64,000 nt of DNA from Thiocapsa sp. UBA6158 (GCF_002423035.1 NZ_DIUM01000129.1:6197-70196), one strand, 5' to 3'; shown: positions 43,864 to 52,978, numbered from the stretch's first letter. A program made the numbers and translations. The notes: generated by a model from the letters alone, not told the origin.

Positions 43864-44646
43864 TTAGAACTCCTTCAACCAGCCGACCCAGAACTGCGGA
43901 TCCTCATCGTAGGTATCGCGTCCGACCTGGTCGTAATTCAAACTAAAGGTGCCGAAATCACCGGCCTCGCGGCTGATCGTCACACCCCAATGACCGTAGT
44001 CGTTGCCGCCGTCGTTGTAGTCGAAGTCATAATAGCCGCCGCGAAGGCCGAGCCCGAAATCGTAGGGCAGCGCGAACTCGAGGCCGGCGTAGTAGTACCA
44101 GTCGCCCTCGACAAAGAGCGCTTCGCCGGAGGGGACGCCGGGGGCATCGTCGGCCTGACCGTATACGGTATAGGCCAAGCCGAGCGTGAGCCACTTCCAG
44201 GTCGCACTGCCGCCGAGCTCCGCGAAATCGAGATCCTCGCCATCGGGGTATGCGTAGTAGATGGCATTGACGTCGAAGCTGAGATCGTCGTTGATGGCCA
44301 TGCCGTAGCCGAAGTAGCCGTCGATCTCGTAAGCGGGCGACTTGATGGTGTCCACGAGATCAACCGTCACCCCGTCGATGTTGAGCTCGTATTGGTCAAC
44401 GTCGCCGAAATCGACGTTGGAGATCCATGCACCCGCATAGAAACCGCTGCCGTGCTCGTAGTCGACCCCGCCCTGAACGGCCGGTCCGTCGTCGGTCTGC
44501 GTCAGCCCGCGGAAAAAGTAGTTGCTGACCACACCGATATTGGCGCTGAAGTTGTGCGTATCGTCGGCGGCGGCGATCTGGAAGGTGCCGGCGCTCATGC
44601 TCAGCGCCCCAAGCGCCAGGACGGTTCCGATGCGTCGTGTTGTCAT
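43864..44646 (-). CDS. TorF-family putative outer-membrane porin
   Basis: 260 residues from the ATG at 44646 with GAGAGG upstream. Signal peptide (TVLALGALSMSAGTFQIAAA), then beta-barrel sequence with the family opening NFSANIGVVSNYFFRGLTQT and end WVGWLKEF (C-terminal Phe). It heads the glnK-amtB operon behind a sigma-54 promoter, so it is likely made under nitrogen limitation to admit ammonium or other nitrogen sources. The channel function is inferred from context and fold. Confidence 0.85.
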   Translation of the reverse strand: MTTRRIGTVLALGALSMSAGTFQIAAADDTHNFSANIGVVSNYFFRGLTQTDDGPAVQGGVDYEHGSGFYAGAWISNVDFGDVDQYELNIDGVTVDLVDTIKSPAYEIDGYFGYGMAINDDLSFDVNAIYYAYPDGEDLDFAELGGSATWKWLTLGLAYTVYGQADDAPGVPSGEALFVEGDWYYYAGLEFALPYDFGLGLRGGYYDFDYNDGGNDYGHWGVTISREAGDFGTFSLNYDQVGRDTYDEDPQFWVGWLKEF

Positions 44647-44747
44647 TGCTGTGTGCCTCTCGATGATGCGGGCTTGCGGGTCGAGGTTGAAAAATACCGA
44701 CTGGTGCCCGGATGACCTTGCCGGTTGTGACATTGTGATGTGGTCAC

Positions 44748-44763
44748 AGCAGATAGCGTGCCA
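44748..44763 (-). promoter_or_regulatory. Sigma-54 promoter of the porin-glnK-amtB operon
   Basis: On the minus strand TGGCACGCTATCTGCT matches TGGCACG-N4-TTGCT at all but one base, with GG and GC exactly 10 bases apart. It points at the porin gene; the transcript start would be near 44736, about 90 bases before the ATG. Confidence 0.85.
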
Positions 44764-44828
44764 TACCTCGATGCACCCACCGGGAAGAGGTATTTCGGCA
44801 TCATGTTCCAAACTCGCAACAAGGATTC

Positions 44829-44843
44829 GCACCAGAGTGGTGC
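44829..44843. promoter_or_regulatory. NtrC-type enhancer site
   Basis: GCACC-AGAGT-GGTGC is a perfect palindrome with the NtrC consensus arms and 5-base spacer, centred ~100 bp upstream of the expected transcript start of the sigma-54 promoter, the usual enhancer distance. A possible half-site TGCACC lies at 44772. Confidence 0.75.
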
Positions 44844-44933
44844 GTAAGCGAATGGCTCGGAGATCGGCCGCACCAAAAACGCGCGCCGATACAGCCCCTG
44901 ACTGAAAGCCGGCGCACTTACCCGGCGGCCCGT

Positions 44934-44939
44934 CCTATA
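44934..44939 (+). promoter_or_regulatory. Possible -10 box for ubiK
   Basis: TATAAT on the plus strand 110 bp before ubiK. No good -35 hexamer is apparent at 17 bp, so this is tentative. Confidence 0.35.
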
Positions 44940-45048
44940 ATGGTGGCCGCATTCGGAGCGATGAAGTCATCGCGGGATCGGCCTTCGCATCCCAGCATCC
45001 ACGTCGGACCCACCGGTCAAGCACAGACCGCAGCACAGAGGAACTCCC

Positions 45049-45315
45049 ATGTTGGATCCCAAACAGCTCGACGATCTCGCCCAGCGCCTCGCATCGGCGA
45101 TGCCGAAGGGCATCCAGATGTTGCAGGAAGACATCGGCCGCAATCTCCGAGCCTCGCTCGAATCCGGCCTGGACAAGCTCGACCTGGTCACCCGCGAGGA
45201 GTTCGACGTCCAGTCCGCCGTCTTGGCCCGCAGCCGCGAGAAACTGGCGGTGCTCGAGGCGCGCATTGCCGAGCTGGAGCGCGCGCTCGCAGCCGGGCGA
45301 GCAGGGGCGGATTGA
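45049..45315 (+). CDS. ubiK: Ubiquinone biosynthesis accessory factor UbiK
   Basis: 88 residues. MLDPKQLDDLAQRLASAMPK, EDIGRNLRASLESGLDKLDL, and the C-terminal coiled coil REKLAVLEARIAELERAL are typical of the UbiK/YqiC (BMFP) family, a small coiled-coil protein that joins UbiJ in aerobic ubiquinone synthesis. It is followed 22 bp later by comM, a pairing common in gammaproteobacteria. Confidence 0.93.
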   Translation: MLDPKQLDDLAQRLASAMPKGIQMLQEDIGRNLRASLESGLDKLDLVTREEFDVQSAVLARSREKLAVLEARIAELERALAAGRAGAD

Positions 45316-45337
45316 GGCATCGATCCCGAGCAGGGCC

Positions 45338-46858
45338 GTGGCCCTTTGTATCCTGCACAGCCGCGCACGGGTCGGCATTCATGCCCCCGCCGTCACGGTC
45401 GAGGTCCATCTCTCCGGAGGGCTGCCCTATCTGTCGATGGTCGGACTGCCCGAGATGGCGGTTAAAGAGAGCAAGGACCGCGTGCGCGGCGCCTTGCTGA
45501 ACGGCCGGTTCCAGTTTCCGATGGGACGGGTCACCATCAACCTTGCACCGGCCGACCTTCCGAAGGAGGGCGGTCGCTTCGATCTGCCGATTGCGCTCGG
45601 CATCCTCGGTGCCTCCGGCCAGATCGTCACCGAACGGCTGGATCGCTACGAATGGATCGGCGAGCTGGCACTCTCTGGGGGGTTGCGGCCGGTCAACGGC
45701 GTTCTGCCCGTCGCCGTGGCGGCGCGCGAGGCGGGCCGTGAGCTGATTCTGCCGGCCGAGAATGCCGCCGAGGCGTCGCTGGTCTCGGGGCTCGAGATCC
45801 GGCCGGCGCGGCACCTGATGGAGGTGTGCGAGCATCTGAACGGGACACGTGTGCTGCCGACATTCGTGGCGGGCGAACGGGTTTTCGTTGAACCGACGTA
45901 TCCCGACCTCTCGGAGGTCAGGGGCCAGGAGCATGCGAAACGGGCCTTGGAGATCGCTGCCGCGGGCGGCCACAGCCTGCTGTTGATCGGCCCGCCGGGC
46001 ACCGGAAAGTCGATGCTGGCGAATCGGCTCCCCGGGCTCTTGCCGCCGCTGAGCGAGGACGAGGCGCTCGAGGCGGCTGCGATCCGCTCGGTGAGCGACC
46101 GCGACCTGTTCGACCCGGCGCGCTGGCGCGAGCGTCCGTTTCGCTCGCCGCACCACACGGCATCCGGGGTCGCGCTGGTGGGCGGCGGAAGCAACCCGCG
46201 ACCCGGCGAGATCTCGCTTGCGCACCAAGGTGTCTTGTTTCTCGACGAGCTGCCCGAGTTCGACCGCAAGGTGCTCGAGGTCTTGCGCGAGCCCTTGGAG
46301 TCCGGTCATATCGACATCTCGCGGGCTGCGCGGCAGGCCCGTTTCCCGGCGCGATTCCAATTGGTTGCGGCGATGAACCCCTGTCCATGCGGTTATCTCG
46401 GCGACAACAGCGGACGCTGTCGTTGTACCCTTGACCAAGTGGGACGCTATCGTGGACGCATCTCCGGACCGCTGCTCGATCGCATCGACATGCACGTCGA
46501 GGTCCCGCGACTGGACCTCTCTCGGCTCGGCGAATCCGCCTCCGAGCAGCGAGAGACGACAGCGCTCGTGCGACAGCGCGTGGATCGCGCACGCGCACGC
46601 CAGATTGCGCGCGCGGGCAAGGCCAACCATGCCCTCGGGCCCGCCGAGATCGAGCGCGACTGCGCTCTGGAGCCCGACGGGCAACGCATGATCCAACAGG
46701 CAATCACCCGTCTGGCCCTATCGGCGCGGGCCTATCACCGCATCCTGAAGGTCGCCCGAACGATTGCGGATCTCGACGGTTTGGCTCGGATCGAGCAGCG
46801 GCATCTCGGCGAAGCGATCGGTTATCGTCGACTCGATCGCGGCAATCCGACGCCGTGA
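45338..46858 (+). CDS. comM: ComM/YifB-family AAA ATPase
   Basis: 506 residues from a GTG at 45338 (ALCILHSRARVGIHAPAVTV). N-terminal ChlI-like domain, Walker A LLIGPPGTGKSMLANRL, Walker B GVLFLDELPEF, Cys-rich MNPCPCGYLGDNSGRCRCT and a C-terminal lid. ComM is a helicase that drives branch migration of incoming DNA during natural transformation. The start lies after the ubiK stop. Its TGA is followed at once by a repeat element. Confidence 0.95.
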   Translation: MALCILHSRARVGIHAPAVTVEVHLSGGLPYLSMVGLPEMAVKESKDRVRGALLNGRFQFPMGRVTINLAPADLPKEGGRFDLPIALGILGASGQIVTERLDRYEWIGELALSGGLRPVNGVLPVAVAAREAGRELILPAENAAEASLVSGLEIRPARHLMEVCEHLNGTRVLPTFVAGERVFVEPTYPDLSEVRGQEHAKRALEIAAAGGHSLLLIGPPGTGKSMLANRLPGLLPPLSEDEALEAAAIRSVSDRDLFDPARWRERPFRSPHHTASGVALVGGGSNPRPGEISLAHQGVLFLDELPEFDRKVLEVLREPLESGHIDISRAARQARFPARFQLVAAMNPCPCGYLGDNSGRCRCTLDQVGRYRGRISGPLLDRIDMHVEVPRLDLSRLGESASEQRETTALVRQRVDRARARQIARAGKANHALGPAEIERDCALEPDGQRMIQQAITRLALSARAYHRILKVARTIADLDGLARIEQRHLGEAIGYRRLDRGNPTP

Positions 46859-46944
46859 TTAAACCGCGTCCAGAGCGAGATGCTGATTTTCAAGTGAGTT
46901 CGACATTTGGCGCATCCACGGCACTTAGCGGGGATGCGGTTTAA
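46859..46944. repeat. 86-bp inverted-end element, unique core
   Basis: TTAAACCGCGTCC and GGGGATGCGGTTTAA are inverted ends with few mismatches. It begins one base after the comM stop codon, and is followed by a 21-bp A/T-rich spacer and then another element. Confidence 0.85.
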
Positions 46945-46965
46945 AATAATATATTTTTTAATCGA

Positions 46966-47051
46966 TTAAATCGCGCCGACTCCAGCAGACGTTACCTCTG
47001 TCGGGGCCGATCCCATCCAAAAACATCCCATACCGCGCTGGGCGCGGTTTA
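46966..47051 (+). repeat. 86-bp inverted-end element, core type A (copy 4)
   Basis: Starts ATTAAATCGCGCC, ends GGGCGCGGTTTA, with the shared ATCCCATCCAAAAACATC core. It ends 10 bp before the ABC-F gene start, where its sequence would form part of the leader. Confidence 0.85.
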
Positions 47052-47061
47052 GACCCACACC

Positions 47062-48969
47062 ATGCTCCAGCTCCAATCACTCAGCCTGCGCCGCGGCCCA
47101 CACCTCTTGATCGAGGGTGCCGACGTCACCGTCTATCCGGGTCAAAAGGTCGGGCTCGTCGGCTACAACGGCTGCGGCAAATCGACCCTCTTCGCGCTGT
47201 TGCTCGGGGATCTCCAGGCCGATGCCGGACAAGCGACGATCCCGGCCGGCTGGGAGGTTGCCCACGTCGCCCAGCACACCCCGGACAGCGAGGGTGCGGC
47301 AATCGACTTCGTGCTCGACGGCGACGCGGAGCTGCGCCGCATCCAGGCCGAGCTGGCACGGGCCGAGGCGGCCGGCGATGGCCTGCATCAGGGCGAGCTT
47401 CTCGGGCGGCTGGAGGCCATCGACGCCTACGGGGCAGAAAGCCGTGCCGCGCGACTCCTGCACGGGCTCGGCTTCGCACCCGGCGACGAGCGCCGCCCGG
47501 TCAACAGTTACTCGGGCGGCTGGCGGATGCGTCTCGCCTTGGCGCGCACCTTGATGTGCCGATCGGATCTGCTGCTGCTCGACGAACCGACCAACCACCT
47601 GGACCTCGACGCAGTCATCTGGCTCGAAGGCTGGCTGAAGGCGTATCCGGGAACGCTCCTGCTGATCTCGCACGACCGCGACTTCCTCGACGCCGTGACC
47701 GGGCACATCCTACATCTCGACCATCGGCAACTGACCCTCTACGCGGGCAACTACTCCGCCTTCGAGCGCCAACGCGCCGAACGGCTCGCCCAGCAACAGG
47801 CCGCAAGCGAGCGCCAACAGCGCGAGATCGCGCACATGCGCAGCTTCGTCGAGCGCTTCCGGGCCAAGGCCACCAAGGCACGTCAAGCGCAAAGCCGCCT
47901 GAAGGCGCTCGAACGCATGGAGCTGATCGCACCGGCCCACGTGGACTCGCCCTTTCGATTCGAGTTCGCCCCGGCCGAGAACCTGCCGCGACCATTGCTG
48001 CGCCTGGACGCGATCGCGGCGGGCTACGGCGACAGGCCCGTGATCGAGGGGGTTGGACTCAGCCTCAACCTCGGAGATCGCATCGGACTGCTGGGGCGCA
48101 ACGGGGCCGGCAAATCCACATTCATCAAGGTTCTGGCCGGGGAGCTGACCCCGTCGAGCGGGCGCTTGGAACGTGCTCAGGCCCTGAAGATCGGCTATTT
48201 CGCCCAACATCAGATCCACCAGCTGCATCTGGACGACAGCCCGCTCGGCCATCTGCGACGTCAGGATCCGGGCGCAACCGAGCAGGCCCTGCGCAGCTAT
48301 CTGGGCGGATTCGGCTTCGAAGGCGATCGCGCACTCGGCCCGGTCGGCCCACTCTCGGGCGGCGAGAAGGCGCGGCTGGTGCTCGCGCTGCTCATCCGCC
48401 AGCGCCCCAATCTGCTGCTGCTCGACGAGCCGACGAACCATCTGGACCTCGAGATGCGGCATGCCTTGACCGAGGCGCTCCAGGGTTTCGATGGGGCCTT
48501 GGTGCTGGTTTCCCACGACCGTCACCTGCTGCGGGTCACCGCCGACACGCTGCTCCTGGTCGACGCCGGCGCGGTGCGACCGTTCGACGGAGATCTGGAC
48601 GACTACCCGGCCTGGCTGGCCAACAACGACTCGAGTCGCGGCTCTGCGGCAACGCGCCCGACCGGGGCACAATCGGTCGCCGCAAGCGACGGCAGCGACC
48701 GTAAGCAACAGCGTCGTCAGGCGGCGCAATCGCGTCAGACACTACAGCCGTTGCGACAGCGGGAGAGAACACTGGAAAAGCGCATGGAAGCGCTTGCAAC
48801 CCGCCGCGCAGCACTCGAGCAGACACTCGCCGATCCGGACCTCTACGCCCCGGAGGCCAAGGTCAGATTGCTCGCGCTGCTCGAAGAGCAACGCCAGGTC
48901 TGCGCCGACCTGGAAGCCACGGAGGAGGCATGGCTCGAGGTCAACGAGGCCATAGACCAGGCTCGATAG
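47062..48969 (+). CDS. yheS: ABC-F ATPase, YheS-like
   Basis: 635 residues, two ABC domains without TM helices: Walker A GLVGYNGCGKSTLF and GLLGRNGAGKSTFI, signatures SYSGGWRMRLALA and PLSGGEKARLVLA, Walker B LLLLDEPTNHLDL twice. Linker SFVERFRAKATKARQAQSRL and C-terminal coiled coil (RQRERTLEKRMEALATRRAA) follow the YheS plan. ABC-F proteins act on the ribosome exit/peptidyl site to rescue stalled translation. Its leader contains the end of a repeat element; no strong ribosome site is visible before the ATG. Confidence 0.93.
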   Translation: MLQLQSLSLRRGPHLLIEGADVTVYPGQKVGLVGYNGCGKSTLFALLLGDLQADAGQATIPAGWEVAHVAQHTPDSEGAAIDFVLDGDAELRRIQAELARAEAAGDGLHQGELLGRLEAIDAYGAESRAARLLHGLGFAPGDERRPVNSYSGGWRMRLALARTLMCRSDLLLLDEPTNHLDLDAVIWLEGWLKAYPGTLLLISHDRDFLDAVTGHILHLDHRQLTLYAGNYSAFERQRAERLAQQQAASERQQREIAHMRSFVERFRAKATKARQAQSRLKALERMELIAPAHVDSPFRFEFAPAENLPRPLLRLDAIAAGYGDRPVIEGVGLSLNLGDRIGLLGRNGAGKSTFIKVLAGELTPSSGRLERAQALKIGYFAQHQIHQLHLDDSPLGHLRRQDPGATEQALRSYLGGFGFEGDRALGPVGPLSGGEKARLVLALLIRQRPNLLLLDEPTNHLDLEMRHALTEALQGFDGALVLVSHDRHLLRVTADTLLLVDAGAVRPFDGDLDDYPAWLANNDSSRGSAATRPTGAQSVAASDGSDRKQQRRQAAQSRQTLQPLRQRERTLEKRMEALATRRAALEQTLADPDLYAPEAKVRLLALLEEQRQVCADLEATEEAWLEVNEAIDQAR

Positions 48970-49117
48970 TTGCTTAATTGACCCGACGAGACCGTCAAGG
49001 AGACCTTCACGCAACGACCGATTCCGCTCGACCGAGCTGATCACGCCTCTCGCACCCGACGCGATTCGGCACCTCGGCCCGAGTTCCACCCCAACCGATC
49101 AAGGATCCAGTGGCGCC

Positions 49118-51631
49118 ATGTCACCGTTTAAAAACATCATCAATGCCCGACCGAACGAGCAATTCTTCGACCTTCCCCCGCTGCCGATGACCCCGGAGGG
49201 CATCGCACGCGATTTCCAGCACTACTACGCCTATACCTTCGGGCGGGATCGCGACTGCCAGTCTGCCTACTATCCCTACAAGGCGCTCGCGATCGCACTG
49301 CGCGACCGTCTCATGGAGCGCTGGAAAGGCACTCGACACGCCTATGAGGACGCCGGCTCCAAGCGCACCTACTATCTGTCGCTCGAGTTCTTGATGGGGC
49401 GCACCCTCTCCAACGCGATGCTCAATCTCGGCGTCGGCGATGCGGCCGCCAAGGGACTCTACGACCTGGGCATCGCACTGGAGGAGATCGCCGGCAACGA
49501 GCCCGATGCCGGATTGGGCAACGGCGGCCTCGGGCGGCTCGCGGCCTGCTTTCTCGATTCCTGCGCCACCCTGCAGCTTCCGGTCAGGGGCTACGGACTG
49601 CACTACGAGTACGGAATGTTTCGCCAGCTGATCGAGAACGGCAACCAGATCGAGGAGCCCGATCATTGGGTACGTGACGGCAACCCATGGGAGTTGGAGC
49701 GCCCCGAATTCACCCAACGCATTCAGTTCGGCGGCCACACCGAAACCCACAAGGACAACGACGGGCGCGATGTCGTGCGCTGGGTCGATACCAACGACGT
49801 CCTTGCCGTCCCCTACGACATCCCGATCCCCGGTTATCACAACGGCACCATCAATACCCTGCGGCTCTGGAAGGCCGCCGCGACCGACGAGTTCGATCTC
49901 GGCGAGTTCAACTCGGGTAGTTATCCCGAGTCGGTCGCGCAGAAGAACGCCGCCGAGCACATCACCATGGTGCTCTACCCCAACGATGCCAGCGAGAACG
50001 GCAAGGAGCTGCGCCTGCGCCAGCAGTTCTTCCTCGCCAGCGCCAGCATCAAGGATGTGCTGCGCGACTGGATCCGTCTGCACGGCAAGGATTTCAGCGG
50101 CTTTGCCGAGAAGAACTGCTTCCAGCTCAACGACACCCACCCGGCCGTTTCGGTCGCCGAGCTCATGCGTCAGCTCATGGACGATCATGGGCTCGAATGG
50201 ACGCAGGCCTGGGCCATCACCCGCAAGACCATGGCCTACACCAACCACACCCTGCTGCCCGAGGCGCTCGAACGCTGGCCCGTGCGGCTCTTCGAGCGGC
50301 TTCTGCCGCGCATTCTGCAGATCATCTACGAGATCAATGCCCGTTTTCTCGCCGAAGTGGCCACTCGCTGGCCGGGCGACAACGACCGTCTGAGACGCAT
50401 GTCGCTGATCGAAGAAGGGTACGAGTCACAGGTTCGGATGGCCTACCTGGCGATTGTCGGCAGCTTCTCGATCAACGGGGTCGCCGGACTGCACTCCCAG
50501 CTGCTCGTCGAGGGTCTGTTCCGCGATTTCTACGAGCTTTGGCCGGATAAATTCAACAACAAGACCAACGGCGTCACCCCTCGGCGCTGGCTGGCCATGT
50601 GCAATCCCGGGCTGCGCGAACTCCTCGACGAGACGATCGGCACCGAATGGGTGCGTGATCTGGGCCAGCTCGAACGCCTCGCGCCTTTTGCCGAGAACGC
50701 GGATTTCCGCGAACGCTGGCATCGCATCAAGCAGGACAACAAGCGCTGTCTCGCCGCCACGGTGGAGCAGCTCTGCCGGGTCTCCTTCCCCGTCGACGCG
50801 CTCTTCGATGTGCAGGTCAAACGCATCCACGAGTACAAGCGTCAGCTCCTCAACGTCCTGCACGTCATCCATCTCTACAACCGCATCAAGCGCGGCGACA
50901 CGCGGGACTGGACACCGCGCTGCGTGCTGATCGGCGGCAAGGCGGCGCCCGGTTACCAGATGGCCAAACAGATCATCAAGCTGGTCAACAACGTCGCCCG
51001 CGTGGTCAACGGCGATCCGGAAACCGAGGGCCTGCTGCGGGTCGCCTTCATCCCGGACTACTGCGTCTCGCTGATGGAGGTCATCGCGCCCGGCACGGAT
51101 CTCTCCGAGCAGATCTCGACGGCCGGCAAGGAGGCCTCAGGCACGGGCAACATGAAGTTCATGATGAACGGCGCCATCACCATCGGCACCCTGGACGGAG
51201 CGAACATCGAGATCCGCGAGCAGGTCGGGGAAGAGAACTTCTTCCTGTTCGGCCTCACGGCCGCCGGGGTCGAGTCTCGGCGGGTCCACTATGACCCGAA
51301 CGGTATCATCGCCAGCGACTCGGCGCTCCTCGAGGTCATGAGCTTGCTGGAGTCCGGCCATTTCAACCAGTTCGAACCGGGGATCTTCGATCAGATCATC
51401 CTCTCGATCCGCAACGCCCATGATCCCTGGATGACCGCCGCGGATTTCCGCAGCTACATCGACGCGCAAGAGCAGGTCGCTATCGCCTACCGAGACCGCG
51501 AGCGCTGGCTGCGCATGAGCATCCTCAACACCGCCCGCAGCGGCCACTTTTCCTCGGACCGCACCATCGCGGAGTACAACCGCGACATCTGGAAACTGAT
51601 CTCGGTCGCGCCCGAGTCCTTGGGCGGCTGA
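49118..51631 (+). CDS. glgP: Glycogen/starch phosphorylase
   Basis: 837 residues, normal length. TYYLSLEFLMGRTLSNAMLN, EPDAGLGNGGLGRLAACFLD, FQLNDTHPAVSVAELMRQLM, and the PLP-lysine region EASGTGNMKFMMNGAITIGT are all intact. It releases glucose-1-phosphate from glycogen, a storage polymer of purple sulfur bacteria used in the dark. It stands alone between the ABC-F gene and a signalling block. Confidence 0.97.
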   Translation: MSPFKNIINARPNEQFFDLPPLPMTPEGIARDFQHYYAYTFGRDRDCQSAYYPYKALAIALRDRLMERWKGTRHAYEDAGSKRTYYLSLEFLMGRTLSNAMLNLGVGDAAAKGLYDLGIALEEIAGNEPDAGLGNGGLGRLAACFLDSCATLQLPVRGYGLHYEYGMFRQLIENGNQIEEPDHWVRDGNPWELERPEFTQRIQFGGHTETHKDNDGRDVVRWVDTNDVLAVPYDIPIPGYHNGTINTLRLWKAAATDEFDLGEFNSGSYPESVAQKNAAEHITMVLYPNDASENGKELRLRQQFFLASASIKDVLRDWIRLHGKDFSGFAEKNCFQLNDTHPAVSVAELMRQLMDDHGLEWTQAWAITRKTMAYTNHTLLPEALERWPVRLFERLLPRILQIIYEINARFLAEVATRWPGDNDRLRRMSLIEEGYESQVRMAYLAIVGSFSINGVAGLHSQLLVEGLFRDFYELWPDKFNNKTNGVTPRRWLAMCNPGLRELLDETIGTEWVRDLGQLERLAPFAENADFRERWHRIKQDNKRCLAATVEQLCRVSFPVDALFDVQVKRIHEYKRQLLNVLHVIHLYNRIKRGDTRDWTPRCVLIGGKAAPGYQMAKQIIKLVNNVARVVNGDPETEGLLRVAFIPDYCVSLMEVIAPGTDLSEQISTAGKEASGTGNMKFMMNGAITIGTLDGANIEIREQVGEENFFLFGLTAAGVESRRVHYDPNGIIASDSALLEVMSLLESGHFNQFEPGIFDQIILSIRNAHDPWMTAADFRSYIDAQEQVAIAYRDRERWLRMSILNTARSGHFSSDRTIAEYNRDIWKLISVAPESLGG

Positions 51632-51636
51632 CCGAA

Positions 51637-51676
51637 CCGGCCTCGGACGTGCTTACACGAGCACGCCCGAGGCCGG
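51637..51676 (+). terminator. Strong hairpin after glgP
   Basis: CCGGCCTCGG-A-CGTGCT, a 6-base loop, then AGCACG-C-CCGAGGCCGG: 16 paired positions with one mismatch, beginning 5 bases after the glgP stop. No T tract follows, so it may stabilise the mRNA or terminate with help. Confidence 0.6.
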
Positions 51677-51781
51677 ACGCTTAGGCCCATCCTGCCCGGG
51701 GGAGGCCGTTCGCAATCCTCACCGACGCGCCTATGGTATAAGGCGTCGTGACCAATTCCTCGGCGAGACCGATCAGCCGCC

Positions 51782-52978
51782 ATGCGTATCCTGATTGCCG
51801 ACGATGCAAGCGACGCGAGGGAGATCCTCGGGCGCCTGCTCAAGCGTTGGGGGCATGAGGTCGTAACGGCCAGCAACGGCCGCGAGGCCTGGGAGATCCT
51901 CGAGCGCGAGACGATCCGTCTGGTCATCAGCGACTGGATGATGCCCGAGGTCGACGGGCTGGAGCTCTGCAGACGGATCCGCGCCGTGGAGCGGGACCAT
52001 TACACCTACTTCATCCTCTTGACCGCGCGCGACGACAAGGACGACCTGATCGAGGGCATGACCGCGGGTGCCGATGACTTCCTGACCAAGTCGTTCAACT
52101 TCGAGGAGCTGCGCGTCCGGCTGCGTGCCGCCGAGCGCATCTTGAGCCTCGAAAGCCAGCTCGCCTCGCGCAACAGCAAGCTCGAAGAAACCAACGGCAA
52201 GCTCCATGCCGCGCTCGACCGGATCGAGCAGGATCTCCGGGCCGCAGCGGCTCTGCAGGCCAGCCTCTTGCCGAAGGATCCGAACGTGTCGCCCGCGCTC
52301 GCCTTGGCCTGGTTGTTCCTGCCCGCGACCGAGATCGGCGGCGACATCTTCGATTTTTTCCGCTTGAACGATCGCGATCTGGGGTTTTATCACCTCGACG
52401 TCGCCGGGCATGGCGTGCCCTCGGCCATGATGTCGGTCACCCTGAGTCGAACCCTGTCCGCGGAGCTCGGCGAAGGTCATCTGATCGCACCGCCCGGAGG
52501 CGAGCGTCGCGTCAGGGCCCCGGATGCCGTCGTCGCCGACCTCAACCGGCGCTTCCAGTCCGGCGACATCGCACCCTATTTCACCATGGTGTATGGCTAC
52601 ATCGACACCGATTCGGGGCGCGGCGAGTTGTGTCAGGCGGGTCACCCTCATCCGCTGCTGGCGCGACGCGATGGACATGTCGAGCAGATCGGACACGGCG
52701 GGTTTGCCGTCGGGATGCTCGAAGGCGTCCCCTACGACTCGGTCGGCTTCACCCTGGGGCCCGGGGACCGACTGATCCTCTACTCGGACGGCATCACGGA
52801 CTGTCGCAACACCGAGGGCGAGAGCTTCGAGATCGAGCGTTTGATCGGCCTCGCCGGCGACTGCATCGATACGCCTCCGGCAACCTTCACGATCCGCGTG
52901 GACATGGCCTTAAGGGACTGGCGCGGAGGGGGTGAGATCGAGGACGACATCTCGCTGTTGGTCCTCCAGCGGCGATGA
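51782..52978 (+). CDS. Response regulator with PP2C/SpoIIE phosphatase output
   Basis: 398 residues: receiver (Asp51 in LVISDWMMPEVDGLEL; Lys in FLTKSFNFEELR), coiled coil (LESQLASRNSKLEETNGKLH), then SpoIIE-type PP2C phosphatase (FLPATEIGGDIFDFFRL, LDVAGHGVPSAMMSVTL, LYSDGITDCRNTEGESF, DDISLLVLQRR). It resembles HsbR of Pseudomonas but ends after the phosphatase, without HsbR's C-terminal kinase domain. It would dephosphorylate an anti-anti-sigma protein such as the STAS protein encoded nearby. A palindromic sequence (51722-51747) around TATAAG lies just upstream. Confidence 0.92.
   Translation: MRILIADDASDAREILGRLLKRWGHEVVTASNGREAWEILERETIRLVISDWMMPEVDGLELCRRIRAVERDHYTYFILLTARDDKDDLIEGMTAGADDFLTKSFNFEELRVRLRAAERILSLESQLASRNSKLEETNGKLHAALDRIEQDLRAAAALQASLLPKDPNVSPALALAWLFLPATEIGGDIFDFFRLNDRDLGFYHLDVAGHGVPSAMMSVTLSRTLSAELGEGHLIAPPGGERRVRAPDAVVADLNRRFQSGDIAPYFTMVYGYIDTDSGRGELCQAGHPHPLLARRDGHVEQIGHGGFAVGMLEGVPYDSVGFTLGPGDRLILYSDGITDCRNTEGESFEIERLIGLAGDCIDTPPATFTIRVDMALRDWRGGGEIEDDISLLVLQRR

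Noticed and set aside
14218..47051. The 86-bp elements as integron attC sites
   Set aside because: Their length fits, but the ends read TTAAACC/GGTTTAA rather than the RYYYAAC/GTTRRRY cores, no cassette array or integrase is present, and the spacing between copies is irregular.
51637..51676. Hairpin after glgP as a classical Rho-independent terminator
   Set aside because: The stem is excellent but there is no following T tract, so it is listed only as a probable 3'-end structure.
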